In this document: positions 8,335 to 16,262 of the stretch, in pieces | How the letters are laid out: each line of letters begins with the position of its first letter | Numbering within the stretch: the first letter of the stretch is position 1 | Assembly (NCBI GenBank): GCA_964549525.1 | Contig: CAZJUR010000001.1 | Span: 1-64,000, forward strand | From: CAZJUR01 sp964549525 | GTDB lineage: Bacteria > Patescibacteriota > Saccharimonadia > Saccharimonadales > Saccharimonadaceae | Length of the DNA: 64,000 bases | Direction of reading: 5' to 3' | The notes under the pieces: generated by a model | Databases searched by the model: none | Seen by the model: the letters and a program-made list of their open reading frames with translations, nothing else | Told to the model about the DNA's origin: nothing | Position numbers and translations under genes: made by a program

Positions 8335-8473
8335 TGTCTAGGATTCAAGTAAGTATTATCGGAACGCCCGTTCCACGTAGTTCATGCCATGAAAGTGGCA
8401 GCTACGTAAAAAAGAGTCGGCATGAATAATGCTTGCTTGGGTCCTAGACAGTCCAGCGTGGCTGTCACTTTTT
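8335..8473 (+). ncRNA. Candidate structured RNA or attenuator (no known family)
   Basis: Positions 8335-8359 pair with 8426-8450 as an uninterrupted 25-bp stem: 21 Watson-Crick and 4 G-U pairs (8344, 8345, 8350, 8354). All imperfect positions are G-U on the plus strand and would be A-C mismatches on the minus strand, which points to plus-strand RNA. Inside lie a GGAAC/GTTCC hairpin (8361-8374) and a hairpin with ACGTAG/CTACGT plus TGCCA/TGGCA (8375-8407). The segment 8381-8388 can instead pair with 8419-8426. A terminator-like hairpin (8447-8466) with T5 at 8469-8473 overlaps the 3' strand of the long stem by four bases, so the two could compete. A -10 box places the start at about 8335. Confidence 0.6.
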
Positions 8474-8500
8474 ATATACAGCCCCTGAGAAAGGCTGTGT

Positions 8501-9184
8501 ATGCGAATCATCTCATGGAACTGCAACATGGCGTTCCGTGGTGCCAAGCGCGATGCTATCATGGCACACAAACCCGACCTGCTCATCCTGCAAGAATCTG
8601 CTAAGGCGGATATTGAAAAATCAGACGCAACTTTCAGGCACTGGGTGGGCAACAATCCACACAAGGGTTTAGGTGTATTAGGCTGGGGTGATCACAATTT
8701 TCGTGTAGCCGATAATTATAACGACTCAATACATTGGGCTATTCCGATCGAATCAGATATGGTTGATGTGCTTGCCATGTGGGCACATAAAGATGCTGGG
8801 CAAACATATGTCGAGGGTTTATTGAATACTTTAAGCCATTACGCCACCCTGCTTCGTAAAGACGATAGTCTGTTCATTGGTGACATGAATAATAACGTTC
8901 GTTGGGATCACAAAACTAAAAAAGAGTGGCAGTGGGCTACCTATGTTGAAAAACTCAGAAAACTAGATAAACACAGTGTGTGGCACAAGACTAAGGGTGA
9001 AGAACACGGCTTAGAATCCGTTTCAACTCTATTCTGGTATCGCCAGCCTGAGCGCGGTTATCACATTGACTATGTATTCGGTTCAGAATCACTAATTGAG
9101 AAAGCAAAAATCGAAATCGGAGCTCACCAAGATTGGTTGATGCATAGTGATCATGTGCCCCTCGTGCTTGATATAGAGGATTGA
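8501..9184 (+). CDS. Endonuclease/exonuclease/phosphatase (EEP) family protein
   Basis: A 227-residue metal-dependent phosphoesterase of the EEP/DNase I fold. Family motifs appear in order: ISWNCNMAFRG at the N-terminus, LLILQES (metal-binding Glu), LFIGDMNNNVRWD (catalytic Asp-Asn), HIDYVFGS and the C-terminal HSDHVPLVLDI with the catalytic His. The substrate is not predictable; DNA and phosphodiesters are both possible. It follows the structured stretch at 8335-8473, and its AAGG ribosome site lies within a small CAGCC/GGCTG hairpin at 8480-8498, so expression may be controlled by RNA structure. Confidence 0.85.
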   Translation: MRIISWNCNMAFRGAKRDAIMAHKPDLLILQESAKADIEKSDATFRHWVGNNPHKGLGVLGWGDHNFRVADNYNDSIHWAIPIESDMVDVLAMWAHKDAGQTYVEGLLNTLSHYATLLRKDDSLFIGDMNNNVRWDHKTKKEWQWATYVEKLRKLDKHSVWHKTKGEEHGLESVSTLFWYRQPERGYHIDYVFGSESLIEKAKIEIGAHQDWLMHSDHVPLVLDIED

Positions 9185-9186
9185 GT

Positions 9187-9192
9187 TAAAAT
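9187..9192 (+). promoter_or_regulatory. -10-like box 6 bases before the gene at 9199
   Basis: TAAAAT, six bases, then ATG; no ribosome site. Confidence 0.35.
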
Positions 9193-9198
9193 ATCTAT

Positions 9199-10122
9199 AT
9201 GATAGAACTTAGCAAATTAGTACAGATCCCTTTGCGTGAAGTGTGGAAGCACGAAGCACTTGATTTTACGCAGTGGCTTGCCCTGCCCGAAAACATACAA
9301 AACCTTAGCGAGACTATTGGCGTTGATATTACAAACACTCAAACCGAGGTCGGTGTCGGTCAGTTCCATGTAGATATCCTCGCCGAGGACGAAATCGGTC
9401 GCAAGATTGTTATTGAGAACCAGCTCGAACCAACAAATCATGACCACCTTGGTAAAATCATCACTTATGCTTCTGGATTGCAGGCAGAGGTTATTGTTTG
9501 GATTGTCGAACGAGCCCGTGAGGAACACGAGCAGGCCGTGAACTGGCTCAATGAAAATACAACCGAAAATGCTAATTTCTTTTTGCTTCAGATTGAAGCT
9601 TGGAAGATAGGCGACTCGAAGCCTGCGCCGCGCTTCAATATAGTTGCAAAACCGAACGACTGGGCAAAGGTGGTAAAACAAAGTGCTTCCGGCAACGCCA
9701 TTAGTGACCTGAAGCTTCAGCAGCAAGCATTCTATGAGCGCATGTGCGAATACGGCAAAGAGCATGCACGGCATATCAAAAGCTGGCGCAACGCCCGACC
9801 ACAACACTGGCATAGTATTCGCATCGGATCATCACAGGCTCACCTTGATGCAACTATTAATTCTCGCGAACAACAAGTGGGTATGGAGCTTTGGATTGCT
9901 GACAATAAAGATTTATTCCACAAACTATTTACTAAGAAAGATGAGATTGAGGAAAAGCTTGGTTTTCAGCTTGACTGGCAAGAACTACCGGATAAAAAAG
10001 GAAGCCGCGTGTTCATAGCGAAAAGTGGTGATTTCCTCGACGCAACTGAGTCTGAAGAGCTGATCAAGTGGCTCGTTGAAACAGCAGATAATTTTTCTAA
10101 AGTCTTTCCAAAATATCTGTAA
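9199..10122 (+). CDS. DUF4268 family protein, putative PD-(D/E)XK nuclease
   Basis: The 307-residue protein has an N-terminal nuclease-like core, QFHVDILAEDEIGRKIVIENQLEPTNHDHLGK (shown here only as order: VDILA, then IVIENQ, then HDHLGK), matching the D...E-X-Q pattern of PD-(D/E)XK enzymes, and a C-terminal DUF4268 region (from about residue 175). Such proteins are common near mobile elements and restriction systems. A defence or DNA-processing role is inference. It overlaps the next gene by one base (TAATG). Confidence 0.8.
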   Translation: MIELSKLVQIPLREVWKHEALDFTQWLALPENIQNLSETIGVDITNTQTEVGVGQFHVDILAEDEIGRKIVIENQLEPTNHDHLGKIITYASGLQAEVIVWIVERAREEHEQAVNWLNENTTENANFFLLQIEAWKIGDSKPAPRFNIVAKPNDWAKVVKQSASGNAISDLKLQQQAFYERMCEYGKEHARHIKSWRNARPQHWHSIRIGSSQAHLDATINSREQQVGMELWIADNKDLFHKLFTKKDEIEEKLGFQLDWQELPDKKGSRVFIAKSGDFLDATESEELIKWLVETADNFSKVFPKYL

Positions 10123-10415
10123 TGGAGTATTTATTCAAGGCTGAATTATGGGAATATCCTGGGCAGGGCGCCTGGTTCTTCCTCACTTTACCAAAAGACT
10201 ACACGGGCGAGATTAAGACCATTTCTGAACCTTATAAAAAAGGCTTTGGTAGCGTAAAAGTGCAAGCAAACATCGGCAAGACCTCATGGACTACCTCGAT
10301 ATTTCCTGACAGCAAAAGCGGCTCATATCTCCTGCCAGTCAAAAAAGATGTGCGAAAGTCAGAGAGTCTCTCAGCCGGTGATTTTGTATCTGTAAAAGTT
10401 GAAATAATTACCTAG
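10122..10415 (+). CDS. DUF1905 domain protein
   Basis: This 97-residue protein matches the DUF1905 pattern of a small beta barrel: FKAELWEYPGQGAWFFLTLP near the N-terminus and SYLLPVKKDVRKSESLSAGD near the end. The biochemical function of the family is unknown. Its start overlaps the DUF4268 stop, so the two are translationally coupled. It carries no signal peptide or membrane segment. Confidence 0.8.
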   Translation: MEYLFKAELWEYPGQGAWFFLTLPKDYTGEIKTISEPYKKGFGSVKVQANIGKTSWTTSIFPDSKSGSYLLPVKKDVRKSESLSAGDFVSVKVEIIT

Positions 10416-10454
10416 ACTTTACTGGGGTGCAGCGGTACTGTTGTGCTTGCAGTC

Positions 10455-11735
10455 ATGCTGGACAATAATCAACCGACTCTCAAATATTGCCTGTACGCTC
10501 GGAAAAGCTCTGAAAGCGACGAGCGTCAGGCAATGTCGATTGATTCGCAGTTAAATGAGATGCGGATAATGGCAGAAAACGAAGGCCTTAATGTTGTTTG
10601 TGAACTTCAAGAAAGCCACTCAGCCAAAGACTCAGGTAAGCGACCAGTCTATAACAAATTGCTGGATGGGCTCGAGCATCAGGAATACAATGCGATCTTG
10701 ACATGGGCACCAGACAGATTGAGCAGGAATGCGGGAGACCTGGGAGCGGTTGTAGATCTCATGGATCAACACAAGCTCCTGCATATACGCACGTACTCCC
10801 AGACCTTCACTAATAACCCGAACGAGAAGTTCCTCCTGATGATTCTCTGCTCTCAGGCCAAACTTGAAAACGATAATAAGAGCGTTAACGTAAAGCGTGG
10901 TATACGAACGAAGTGTGAGATGGGCTGGCGACCAGGCGTTGCCCCACTTGGCTATATAAACAGAGCCTTTGGTGGAGTGAAAGATATTGTGCCCGATCCA
11001 GATCGAGCGAAGATCGTGACTGAAATGTTCCATAAAGCTGGGCATGAGGGCTGGAGTGGTCGAAGACTGAAGAATTGGTTGGATGGGCAAGAGTTTACAG
11101 GCCGTTCTGGTAAGCCAGTCAGCGTTAGTCAGATCCTTGTAATACTCAGTACCCCCTTCTACTACGGTAAATTCCAATACCCCGAAGCTCCTGATGGAAC
11201 CTGGTACACAGGAGCGCATAAACCATTGATCTCTAAGGAACTATACGACCTGGTTCAAGCAACTAGAGGGGTATACAAAGGAGTTTGGGGCTCAAAGGTC
11301 TTCTCCTTCCGAGGCCTGTTAACTTGCGGAAGATGTGGAGCAGACATTACAGCCCAGGAGAAAGTTAAGATTATCAAAAAGACCGGTGACTACAAGCGAT
11401 TCGTGTACTATAACTGCACCAGACGAAAAGACCCGAACTGCCCTGAGAAATACATTAATGAAGAAAACCTTTGCGTGCTACTTCAAGCGTTTATCGAGCA
11501 AAACTATAAAGATATCCGAATAACTGATAAGCTCCAAGCAAAGATCGAGAAACATTACCACACAACCCAAACCTTGCTAGGGCATTACAAGATTGATCAG
11601 AAGTTAGACGAACCGCTCATAGAGTACGCTCGATACATACTCAGTAGAGGCACAGAGAACGATAGGACAGCGTTTGCGGCAGGAATTGAGACTAAGCTAC
11701 AGATTAGAGAATCCCAGCTCTTGTTTCAAAGATAA
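10455..11735 (+). CDS. Large serine recombinase (site-specific integrase)
   Basis: 426 residues. The N-terminal resolvase domain has YARKSSESDERQAMSID with the nucleophilic serine and ILTWAPDRLSRN. A recombinase domain follows (GVAPLGYIN, about 165-265), then a zinc ribbon with LLTCGRCGADI and a later CTRRKDPNC. It is shorter than phiC31-type integrases at the C-terminus. It probably mobilises the element starting near 3.9 kb; no att core was found by eye. A GTG at 10443 is an alternative start. The 3' end overlaps the convergent kinase gene by 10 bases. Confidence 0.9.
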   Translation: MLDNNQPTLKYCLYARKSSESDERQAMSIDSQLNEMRIMAENEGLNVVCELQESHSAKDSGKRPVYNKLLDGLEHQEYNAILTWAPDRLSRNAGDLGAVVDLMDQHKLLHIRTYSQTFTNNPNEKFLLMILCSQAKLENDNKSVNVKRGIRTKCEMGWRPGVAPLGYINRAFGGVKDIVPDPDRAKIVTEMFHKAGHEGWSGRRLKNWLDGQEFTGRSGKPVSVSQILVILSTPFYYGKFQYPEAPDGTWYTGAHKPLISKELYDLVQATRGVYKGVWGSKVFSFRGLLTCGRCGADITAQEKVKIIKKTGDYKRFVYYNCTRRKDPNCPEKYINEENLCVLLQAFIEQNYKDIRITDKLQAKIEKHYHTTQTLLGHYKIDQKLDEPLIEYARYILSRGTENDRTAFAAGIETKLQIRESQLLFQR

Positions 11736-12664
11736 TCCAAAAGTTTGAGAGTCTGCTCAGTCTTTTGTTCTAGATGATCATGATTCCCAGTGAATGCGCT
11801 GTACTTTATACCGTCTAAACCAATATGGATTTGGTAGCAAAGTAGACGCTTCTCTATATTTGGAACCTCAAGGCCAACACTCGCATAATGATCGAGAATC
11901 ACTTGTTTAATGTCGATATCTTTCCACTCTGGGAACCACGACCAGTAGTAAATAAGCAATGCGATGTCGTAGAGAAAGTCGCCATACATTGAGTTACCCC
12001 AATCAATAACCACAGAGATTTTATTATCTTCAACCAACACATTTCGGTATAAAAGATCGTTATGTATGAGGTATCTTTCGTCGGGCATATCCACTGCAAG
12101 AGCTTCGAATGCTTGGCGGATTCTATCAAATGGATCCGTACCTGTTGACGAAGATTCCAATTTCTTATGCCAGCCATGCGTTCTCTCGTCTGGCTTATCA
12201 TCAAATCCGCTCATGAGAAAATCTTGCCAGGTTGCGCAGTTCCCTGCCCCCTTTGCCTCCCACCAGCCATAGCCCGTAGTGCCTGTTAAGTTAGCTTCTC
12301 TGATTTCATCAAGAGTCTTTAAGAGACTGGGTAGTGTTTTACCCATCTGATCACCATCGATTTCATCAAGAAAAATGCCATGATGCCGCTTTGAGACAGC
12401 GTAATAACCCCTTAAGGCTTCTCCTATTTCAGTAACTTCTGGGACATGGAGCTTTTTTGAAGCATATTTGCTGATAGCTTGATCTTTAGCAAAGTCTTCA
12501 CGATTTGCAGCAAATCTAATGACGTACTCTTCGCCCTCAAGTACGTACGCATAGGCGGCCGACCAATCGCCTCCGTTTAATAGCTCGACGTGAGTAACCT
12601 TCGAGTTAAAATGGCTGCTCAAGAACTGCTCTGCCTCTTCAAGACTGACTATGTAGTGCTTCAT
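11726..12664 (-). CDS. Aminoglycoside phosphotransferase family protein (hygromycin kinase-like)
   Basis: A 312-residue APH/choline-kinase fold enzyme expected to phosphorylate a small molecule hydroxyl with ATP. The catalytic loop is YLIHNDLLYRNVLVEDN and the metal-binding motif is ISVVIDWGNSMYGDFLYD; the N-terminus carries the nucleotide-binding strands (VTHVELLNGGDWSAAYAYVLEG). The overall pattern resembles hygromycin-B 4-O-kinase, but substrate cannot be assigned from sequence. Its ATG overlaps the ABC-F stop (ATGA), placing it under the attenuator at 14166-14356. Confidence 0.85.
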   Translation of the reverse strand: MKHYIVSLEEAEQFLSSHFNSKVTHVELLNGGDWSAAYAYVLEGEEYVIRFAANREDFAKDQAISKYASKKLHVPEVTEIGEALRGYYAVSKRHHGIFLDEIDGDQMGKTLPSLLKTLDEIREANLTGTTGYGWWEAKGAGNCATWQDFLMSGFDDKPDERTHGWHKKLESSSTGTDPFDRIRQAFEALAVDMPDERYLIHNDLLYRNVLVEDNKISVVIDWGNSMYGDFLYDIALLIYYWSWFPEWKDIDIKQVILDHYASVGLEVPNIEKRLLCYQIHIGLDGIKYSAFTGNHDHLEQKTEQTLKLLDYL

Positions 12665-14151
12665 GATTCTATGATCCTTCCATTTTTAAGTTCTAGAGTT
12701 TGATTTATTTTCAGCTGTTGCAAGAAGTATACATCGTGTGAAGCAACCAACACGGCTCCCTCGTAGTTTCGCAAAGCTTTTTCAAGCTGCTCTTTAGTGC
12801 CAATATCAAGGTGGTTTGTTGGCTCATCGAGAATAATTAGATCATGGTTGGCTAAAAGCAACTTAGCAAAGCCCAGCTTGGATTGTTGGCCACGAGATAG
12901 TTCACCTGGCATCTTCAACAGATCTTCGGCAGCGATTCCAAGACTACGAGCCTGACGGTAAATTACCTCCTGCTTTGCTTCAGTTATACTCAAATTATCT
13001 AGGGCTGAGATTTTGTAATTCAAGCCTTCTGTATCCTGAGAAAAATAGCCTACAGTAACATTATCTCCATAAGTGATCGTGCCATTACTAGGCGCAAGCT
13101 GTTTGGCGAGAATGTGCAGTAGTGTCGATTTACCCGAGCCATTTAAGCCCTTGACGTGGATATGTATGTTGCCTCTAATCTCAAAGTTTATATCTGATAA
13201 AACGACGTGCTTATCGTACGACTTCGAAACTTCCTTAACCAGCACCAATAACTTACTGGAATGAGGAGCTCCTTTTAAACTAAACTCGTAGTTCTTATCG
13301 AAATCAGGTCTTTCGATATCTTCAAGTTTGTCTAGCCTAGTCTCAAGATTTTTTGCTTTCTGACCTAGTTTTACTGAAACCCTATTTCTAAAAAAGTCCC
13401 GTTGATACTTATCGTTATCCGGTCGCTTGATGTGCTCGTGGACATGTTTAGTAGCCTCCTTCTGAGCGACCATGGCTTTCTTGAGACGCTTCTTCTCATC
13501 TTGCTGCTTCTCATATTTCTCAAGTGCTGCCTGGTACTCGATATCTTTCTGCTGTTTATAGAACTCGTAGTTACCGCCGTACTGCTTTGTTACACCGGCT
13601 TTAAGCTCGATAATCTTTGTGGCGACAGTGTTGATGAATTGTCTGTCATGACTCACAAACAAAACCGCACCTTTGAAACGTTTGATGAAACTCTCGAGCC
13701 ATTCTAAACCCTCTACATCCAAGTTATTTGTAGGCTCATCTAATAATAGGACTGTGGGTTCGGGGTCTTGAGCAAGAACCTGGGCAATAGCCACACGAGT
13801 TTTCTGACCACCACTCAGATTACTGAGAGGACGATCCTTAGGGACATTACCCAGATCAACCAAATTAAGGGCATAGTCAATTCGCCATGACTCAATGGAG
13901 CCAAAGCTCTTTTCGATTGTTTTATTAAGATTGTCCAGCTCTTGAGGGACATAGCCAACAACATCATGGTGGTTAGTTATTTGCCCATCGTCAGGAGCCA
14001 CCTCACCGAGTAGTATTTTTAGTAGAGTTGTCTTGCCGACACCGTTTGCACCAATGAGAGCAATTACCTCACCTGGACCAGCCGATAAAGTAACATCCTT
14101 GAGAACAAGATTATCTTTATATGATTTTGTAATTTTATACAGATTTAACAT
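12661..14151 (-). CDS. ABC-F family ATPase (ribosome-protection type)
   Basis: 496 residues with two ABC domains and no membrane segment, so it acts on ribosomes and not as a transporter. Domain 1 has GANGVGKTTLLK, LSGGQKTRVAIAQ and VLLLDEPTNNLD; domain 2 has GLNGSGKSTLLH, LSRGQQSKLGFAK and LIILDEPTNHLD. The charged linker between them (about 205-300) is the part that reaches the peptidyl-transferase centre in antibiotic-resistance ABC-F proteins. The start at 14151 (MLNLYKITKSY) has GGAGAAG upstream; the longer frame would run through the terminator hairpin. The leader organisation is like that of antibiotic-inducible ABC-F genes. Confidence 0.92.
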   Translation of the reverse strand: MLNLYKITKSYKDNLVLKDVTLSAGPGEVIALIGANGVGKTTLLKILLGEVAPDDGQITNHHDVVGYVPQELDNLNKTIEKSFGSIESWRIDYALNLVDLGNVPKDRPLSNLSGGQKTRVAIAQVLAQDPEPTVLLLDEPTNNLDVEGLEWLESFIKRFKGAVLFVSHDRQFINTVATKIIELKAGVTKQYGGNYEFYKQQKDIEYQAALEKYEKQQDEKKRLKKAMVAQKEATKHVHEHIKRPDNDKYQRDFFRNRVSVKLGQKAKNLETRLDKLEDIERPDFDKNYEFSLKGAPHSSKLLVLVKEVSKSYDKHVVLSDINFEIRGNIHIHVKGLNGSGKSTLLHILAKQLAPSNGTITYGDNVTVGYFSQDTEGLNYKISALDNLSITEAKQEVIYRQARSLGIAAEDLLKMPGELSRGQQSKLGFAKLLLANHDLIILDEPTNHLDIGTKEQLEKALRNYEGAVLVASHDVYFLQQLKINQTLELKNGRIIES

Positions 14152-14165
14152 AGTCTTCTCCAAAC

Positions 14166-14213
14166 AAAAAGCCGAGCATTTAGGTGAGTAGTCACGCAAG
14201 TGCTCGGCTTTTT
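14166..14213 (-). terminator. Intrinsic terminator in the ABC-F leader (attenuator)
   Basis: A 13-bp perfect stem (14201-14213 with 14166-14178, core GCCGAGCA/TGCTCGGC) with a 22-base loop ends in a T-run, only 15 bases before the ABC-F start codon. The loop segment 14188-14200 can pair with 14259-14271, just at the end of the leader peptide frame. Confidence 0.8.
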
Positions 14214-14267
14214 TACAGGAAGTTAAACTAATAGGAAAGAATCATACGAAAAAAGACGCTTGTGCGA

Positions 14268-14294
14268 CTACTTTACTCGTGCGATTCTTATCAT
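14268..14294 (-). CDS. Leader peptide MIRIARVK upstream of ABC-F
   Basis: An 8-codon frame (ATG ATA AGA ATC GCA CGA GTA AAG TAG) follows a strong AAGGAG site at 14305-14310. Its stop codon overlaps the upstream strand (14259-14271) of the alternative pairing with the terminator loop. It is most likely a regulatory ribosome-stalling peptide with no function of its own. Confidence 0.7.
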   Translation of the reverse strand: MIRIARVK

Positions 14295-14327
14295 CTTATT
14301 GTTACTCCTTGATTGATTGCTAAACTG

Positions 14328-14356
14328 ATATTAACATAAGTATCATACTGTGTCAA
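14328..14356 (-). promoter_or_regulatory. Promoter of the ABC-F/APH operon
   Basis: TTGACA (14351-14356), 17-base spacer, TAATAT (14328-14333). It gives an unusually long leader of about 170 bases that holds the leader peptide and terminator. Confidence 0.8.
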
Positions 14357-14396
14357 ATATATCCAATTAGTGACCCCTCCGACCCAATACTTACAC

Positions 14397-14777
14397 TTAT
14401 CTTATCCCCCTATGGATGAGGACATTCCAGTAAGCCTTCAGGCGTAACTTGGTTAGACTCGCTTTAATAGTAGCAATGAGTCCTATAGGATCGTTTATAC
14501 CACAGACTAGGTTAGCCCTTGTTTCTTTACCGATCCACCCAAGCCAGGTGTGTGTGTCGTTTAAGTGATAGACTTCATGATGAATGACAAATCGTTCTAC
14601 ACTTTTTGGAAGATCTGATCGTATATAAATATCTCTGCCGACAATATGACCAAATGATTGGTTAAGTTCCATTACGGCAGGGTTAATGAAATAGATCTTG
14701 TACTGACGTCCTCGAGAAGTGAGTGTGACACTCTTCAGTGGAGTTGCTTCTGTTAGTCTCTTTTGAAACCAATTCAT
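14397..14777 (-). CDS. Small HEXXH metallopeptidase-like protein
   Basis: A 126-residue protein with a zinc-protease motif VIHHEVYHLND (HEVYH) at about residues 66-72, preceded by a strand-like IYFINPAVMELNQSF region. Its size resembles minimal M48/ImmA-type domains. No signal peptide or transmembrane helix is evident. The role is unknown; the gene sits between the ABC-F operon and other minus-strand accessory genes. It has a TACACT-N6-ATG start arrangement and no ribosome site. Confidence 0.65.
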   Translation of the reverse strand: MNWFQKRLTEATPLKSVTLTSRGRQYKIYFINPAVMELNQSFGHIVGRDIYIRSDLPKSVERFVIHHEVYHLNDTHTWLGWIGKETRANLVCGINDPIGLIATIKASLTKLRLKAYWNVLIHRGIR

Positions 14778-14783
14778 GGATTT

Positions 14784-14789
14784 AGTGTA
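14784..14789 (-). promoter_or_regulatory. -10-like box 6 bases before the gene ending at 14777
   Basis: TACACT, six bases, ATG; leaderless arrangement. Confidence 0.35.
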
Positions 14790-14800
14790 GCAAAAGCAGA

Positions 14801-15316
14801 CTAGGTTAGCTTAATAATTCCGAGTACTGCTTCTTGTTTGCGCGCAGGATCTTTGAAAACAAAGCCATCTCGCTTCACATCGTCACGCCCCTCATATTGA
14901 TGTTCGACGACCTCAAATTGATCAGCATTATAAATAGTGAGAATATCGATACGAGTTGGGCGGCCATGGATGCCTATGGCGCTATGGTAGAACCCATAGA
15001 CTACTTGGTCGCCTACCTCAAGGTCTTGCTGAACATGCGCAGGAAAGGCAAAGAGATCAATGTGTTTACCCTGTATATTTTCATATCTATCGCCAGCTCG
15101 CTGAGAGTCATAACGATCAGTGCCTGTGTTTGCGATAGTTTGAATAAGTTCATCAACCGTTTTATCGGGATGTTCTTGAGAGCCGATGCCACGTACCAGG
15201 ATACTGTGACCCATGAAGCACTTCTTTAATTCATCGTCGATTTTCTTTCCGATAGATTTATGGTCAGGTTCAGTGTCAACTTTGTATTCAGGTAGGGAAA
15301 GTGAGAGTAGTTGCAT
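14801..15316 (-). CDS. Hypothetical protein, 171 residues
   Basis: I do not recognise this family. It is soluble and acidic, with a predicted beta-rich second half (VGDQVVYGFYHSAIG, RIDILTIYNADQFEVVEHQY, KQEAVLGIIKL). A conserved-looking HSILVRGIGSQEHP segment occurs near residue 37. It lies between the small metallopeptidase and an APH-type kinase, in the same direction. The start follows TATCAT-N6-ATG. Confidence 0.6.
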   Translation of the reverse strand: MQLLSLSLPEYKVDTEPDHKSIGKKIDDELKKCFMGHSILVRGIGSQEHPDKTVDELIQTIANTGTDRYDSQRAGDRYENIQGKHIDLFAFPAHVQQDLEVGDQVVYGFYHSAIGIHGRPTRIDILTIYNADQFEVVEHQYEGRDDVKRDGFVFKDPARKQEAVLGIIKLT

Positions 15317-15322
15317 ACTGTA

Positions 15323-15328
15323 ATGATA
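15323..15328 (-). promoter_or_regulatory. -10-like box 6 bases before the gene ending at 15316
   Basis: TATCAT, six bases, ATG; no ribosome site. Confidence 0.4.
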
Positions 15329-15341
15329 GCAAATGCAGAGA

Positions 15342-16262
15342 CTACTCAGCAGTATAACGAGCTAGATCCTCATGCACATCTTTTCCTTGCCACCAGTCTT
15401 TACAGAGCCACAAGGTATCGAGTAGTAAGTAGTAATTAATTCGTTTGGCTTGGTTCTCAAAGGTAAACATCTCGGGATAGTACTTTTGGTACCAACTCTC
15501 AAGCTTTTCGTAATCTGCCTTATCTGCGTACTGCTCGTGATCTTCGCGAAGATATTTGTGTGGTTTATCTATTTGTTTGTAGATAACAAATAAAGGGTAG
15601 TCAATCGCTGCACGTTCGGTGTTTTCAAGGTCAATGATGGCCTGAAGCTCGAACTTATCGTTGACGATGAAATTATCGAAGTGAATATCCCAATAGACAC
15701 TGTGGAGCTTGTCCGTTACTAAGTACTTGTTGTCAGTTTGTAATGTGTGCAACGCTTTATCCGCCTGCTCCTTACTTATCTTCTGATCTGCAAGCAGTTC
15801 TCTGACAAGGGCTTCTCCTCGAGAGTGAAGTTGATCAGGCCATGATGTAAAGCTATCGCCACCAAGGCGATCAGGGTCAAGCATATTTATCGTTCGTAGG
15901 GCATTACTCACAGCCTCAATAAGATGTTCGCGTTGAAGGTCGGTTGCGTTGTGCCAAACCGTACCAAGAGGTGAACCAGGAATATAGCTCATGATGATAT
16001 AACTGCGCCCTACGAGTGTGCCATCATCACTGGCTATGAGCTTTGGCTTCGGAAAAGCGAGGTCACTACCAAGCATGGCCAGCTCAGCATTGAAGACTTT
16101 AGGGATAGTGGCGTTGAAGACTTTGAGTACAAGATCGTCGTTCAGTCGGTGCACTTCGTGGCTAAAGCCCGTGGTAATACGTTCATGAGAGCTATACGGA
16201 ATGCCGTGTGTCGTACATATGAGCTCAACTTGTGCCTGCGTTAGCTTTGTTTCAGGATTCAT
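15342..16262 (-). CDS. Phosphotransferase family protein (APH fold)
   Basis: 306 residues. The kinase features are the N-terminal ITTGFSHEVHRLNDDLVLKVF nucleotide-binding strand pair, a hinge at SYIIMSYIPGSPLG, the catalytic loop HSVYWDIHFDNFIV (Asp and Asn kept; the usual leading His replaced) and the metal motif LQAIIDLENTERAAIDYP. Start at 16262 (MNPETKLTQ) overlaps the preceding kinase by 11 bases, so two APH-type enzymes are encoded in tandem. Substrate unknown; a homoserine or sugar kinase role is also possible. Confidence 0.8.
   Translation of the reverse strand: MNPETKLTQAQVELICTTHGIPYSSHERITTGFSHEVHRLNDDLVLKVFNATIPKVFNAELAMLGSDLAFPKPKLIASDDGTLVGRSYIIMSYIPGSPLGTVWHNATDLQREHLIEAVSNALRTINMLDPDRLGGDSFTSWPDQLHSRGEALVRELLADQKISKEQADKALHTLQTDNKYLVTDKLHSVYWDIHFDNFIVNDKFELQAIIDLENTERAAIDYPLFVIYKQIDKPHKYLREDHEQYADKADYEKLESWYQKYYPEMFTFENQAKRINYYLLLDTLWLCKDWWQGKDVHEDLARYTAE

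Noticed and set aside
8335..8450. Inverted repeat as transposon ends or an integron attC site
   Set aside because: All four imperfect pairs are G-U on one strand only, there is no transposase or integron integrase nearby, and no target-site duplication is visible. An RNA explanation fits better.
8335..9184. Retron or other reverse-transcriptase based RNA system
   Set aside because: No reverse transcriptase is encoded in or near the element; the adjacent gene is an EEP-fold phosphoesterase.
3931..11735. Complete prophage
   Set aside because: Portal, protease, capsid, tail and lysis genes are absent between the terminase and the recombinase.
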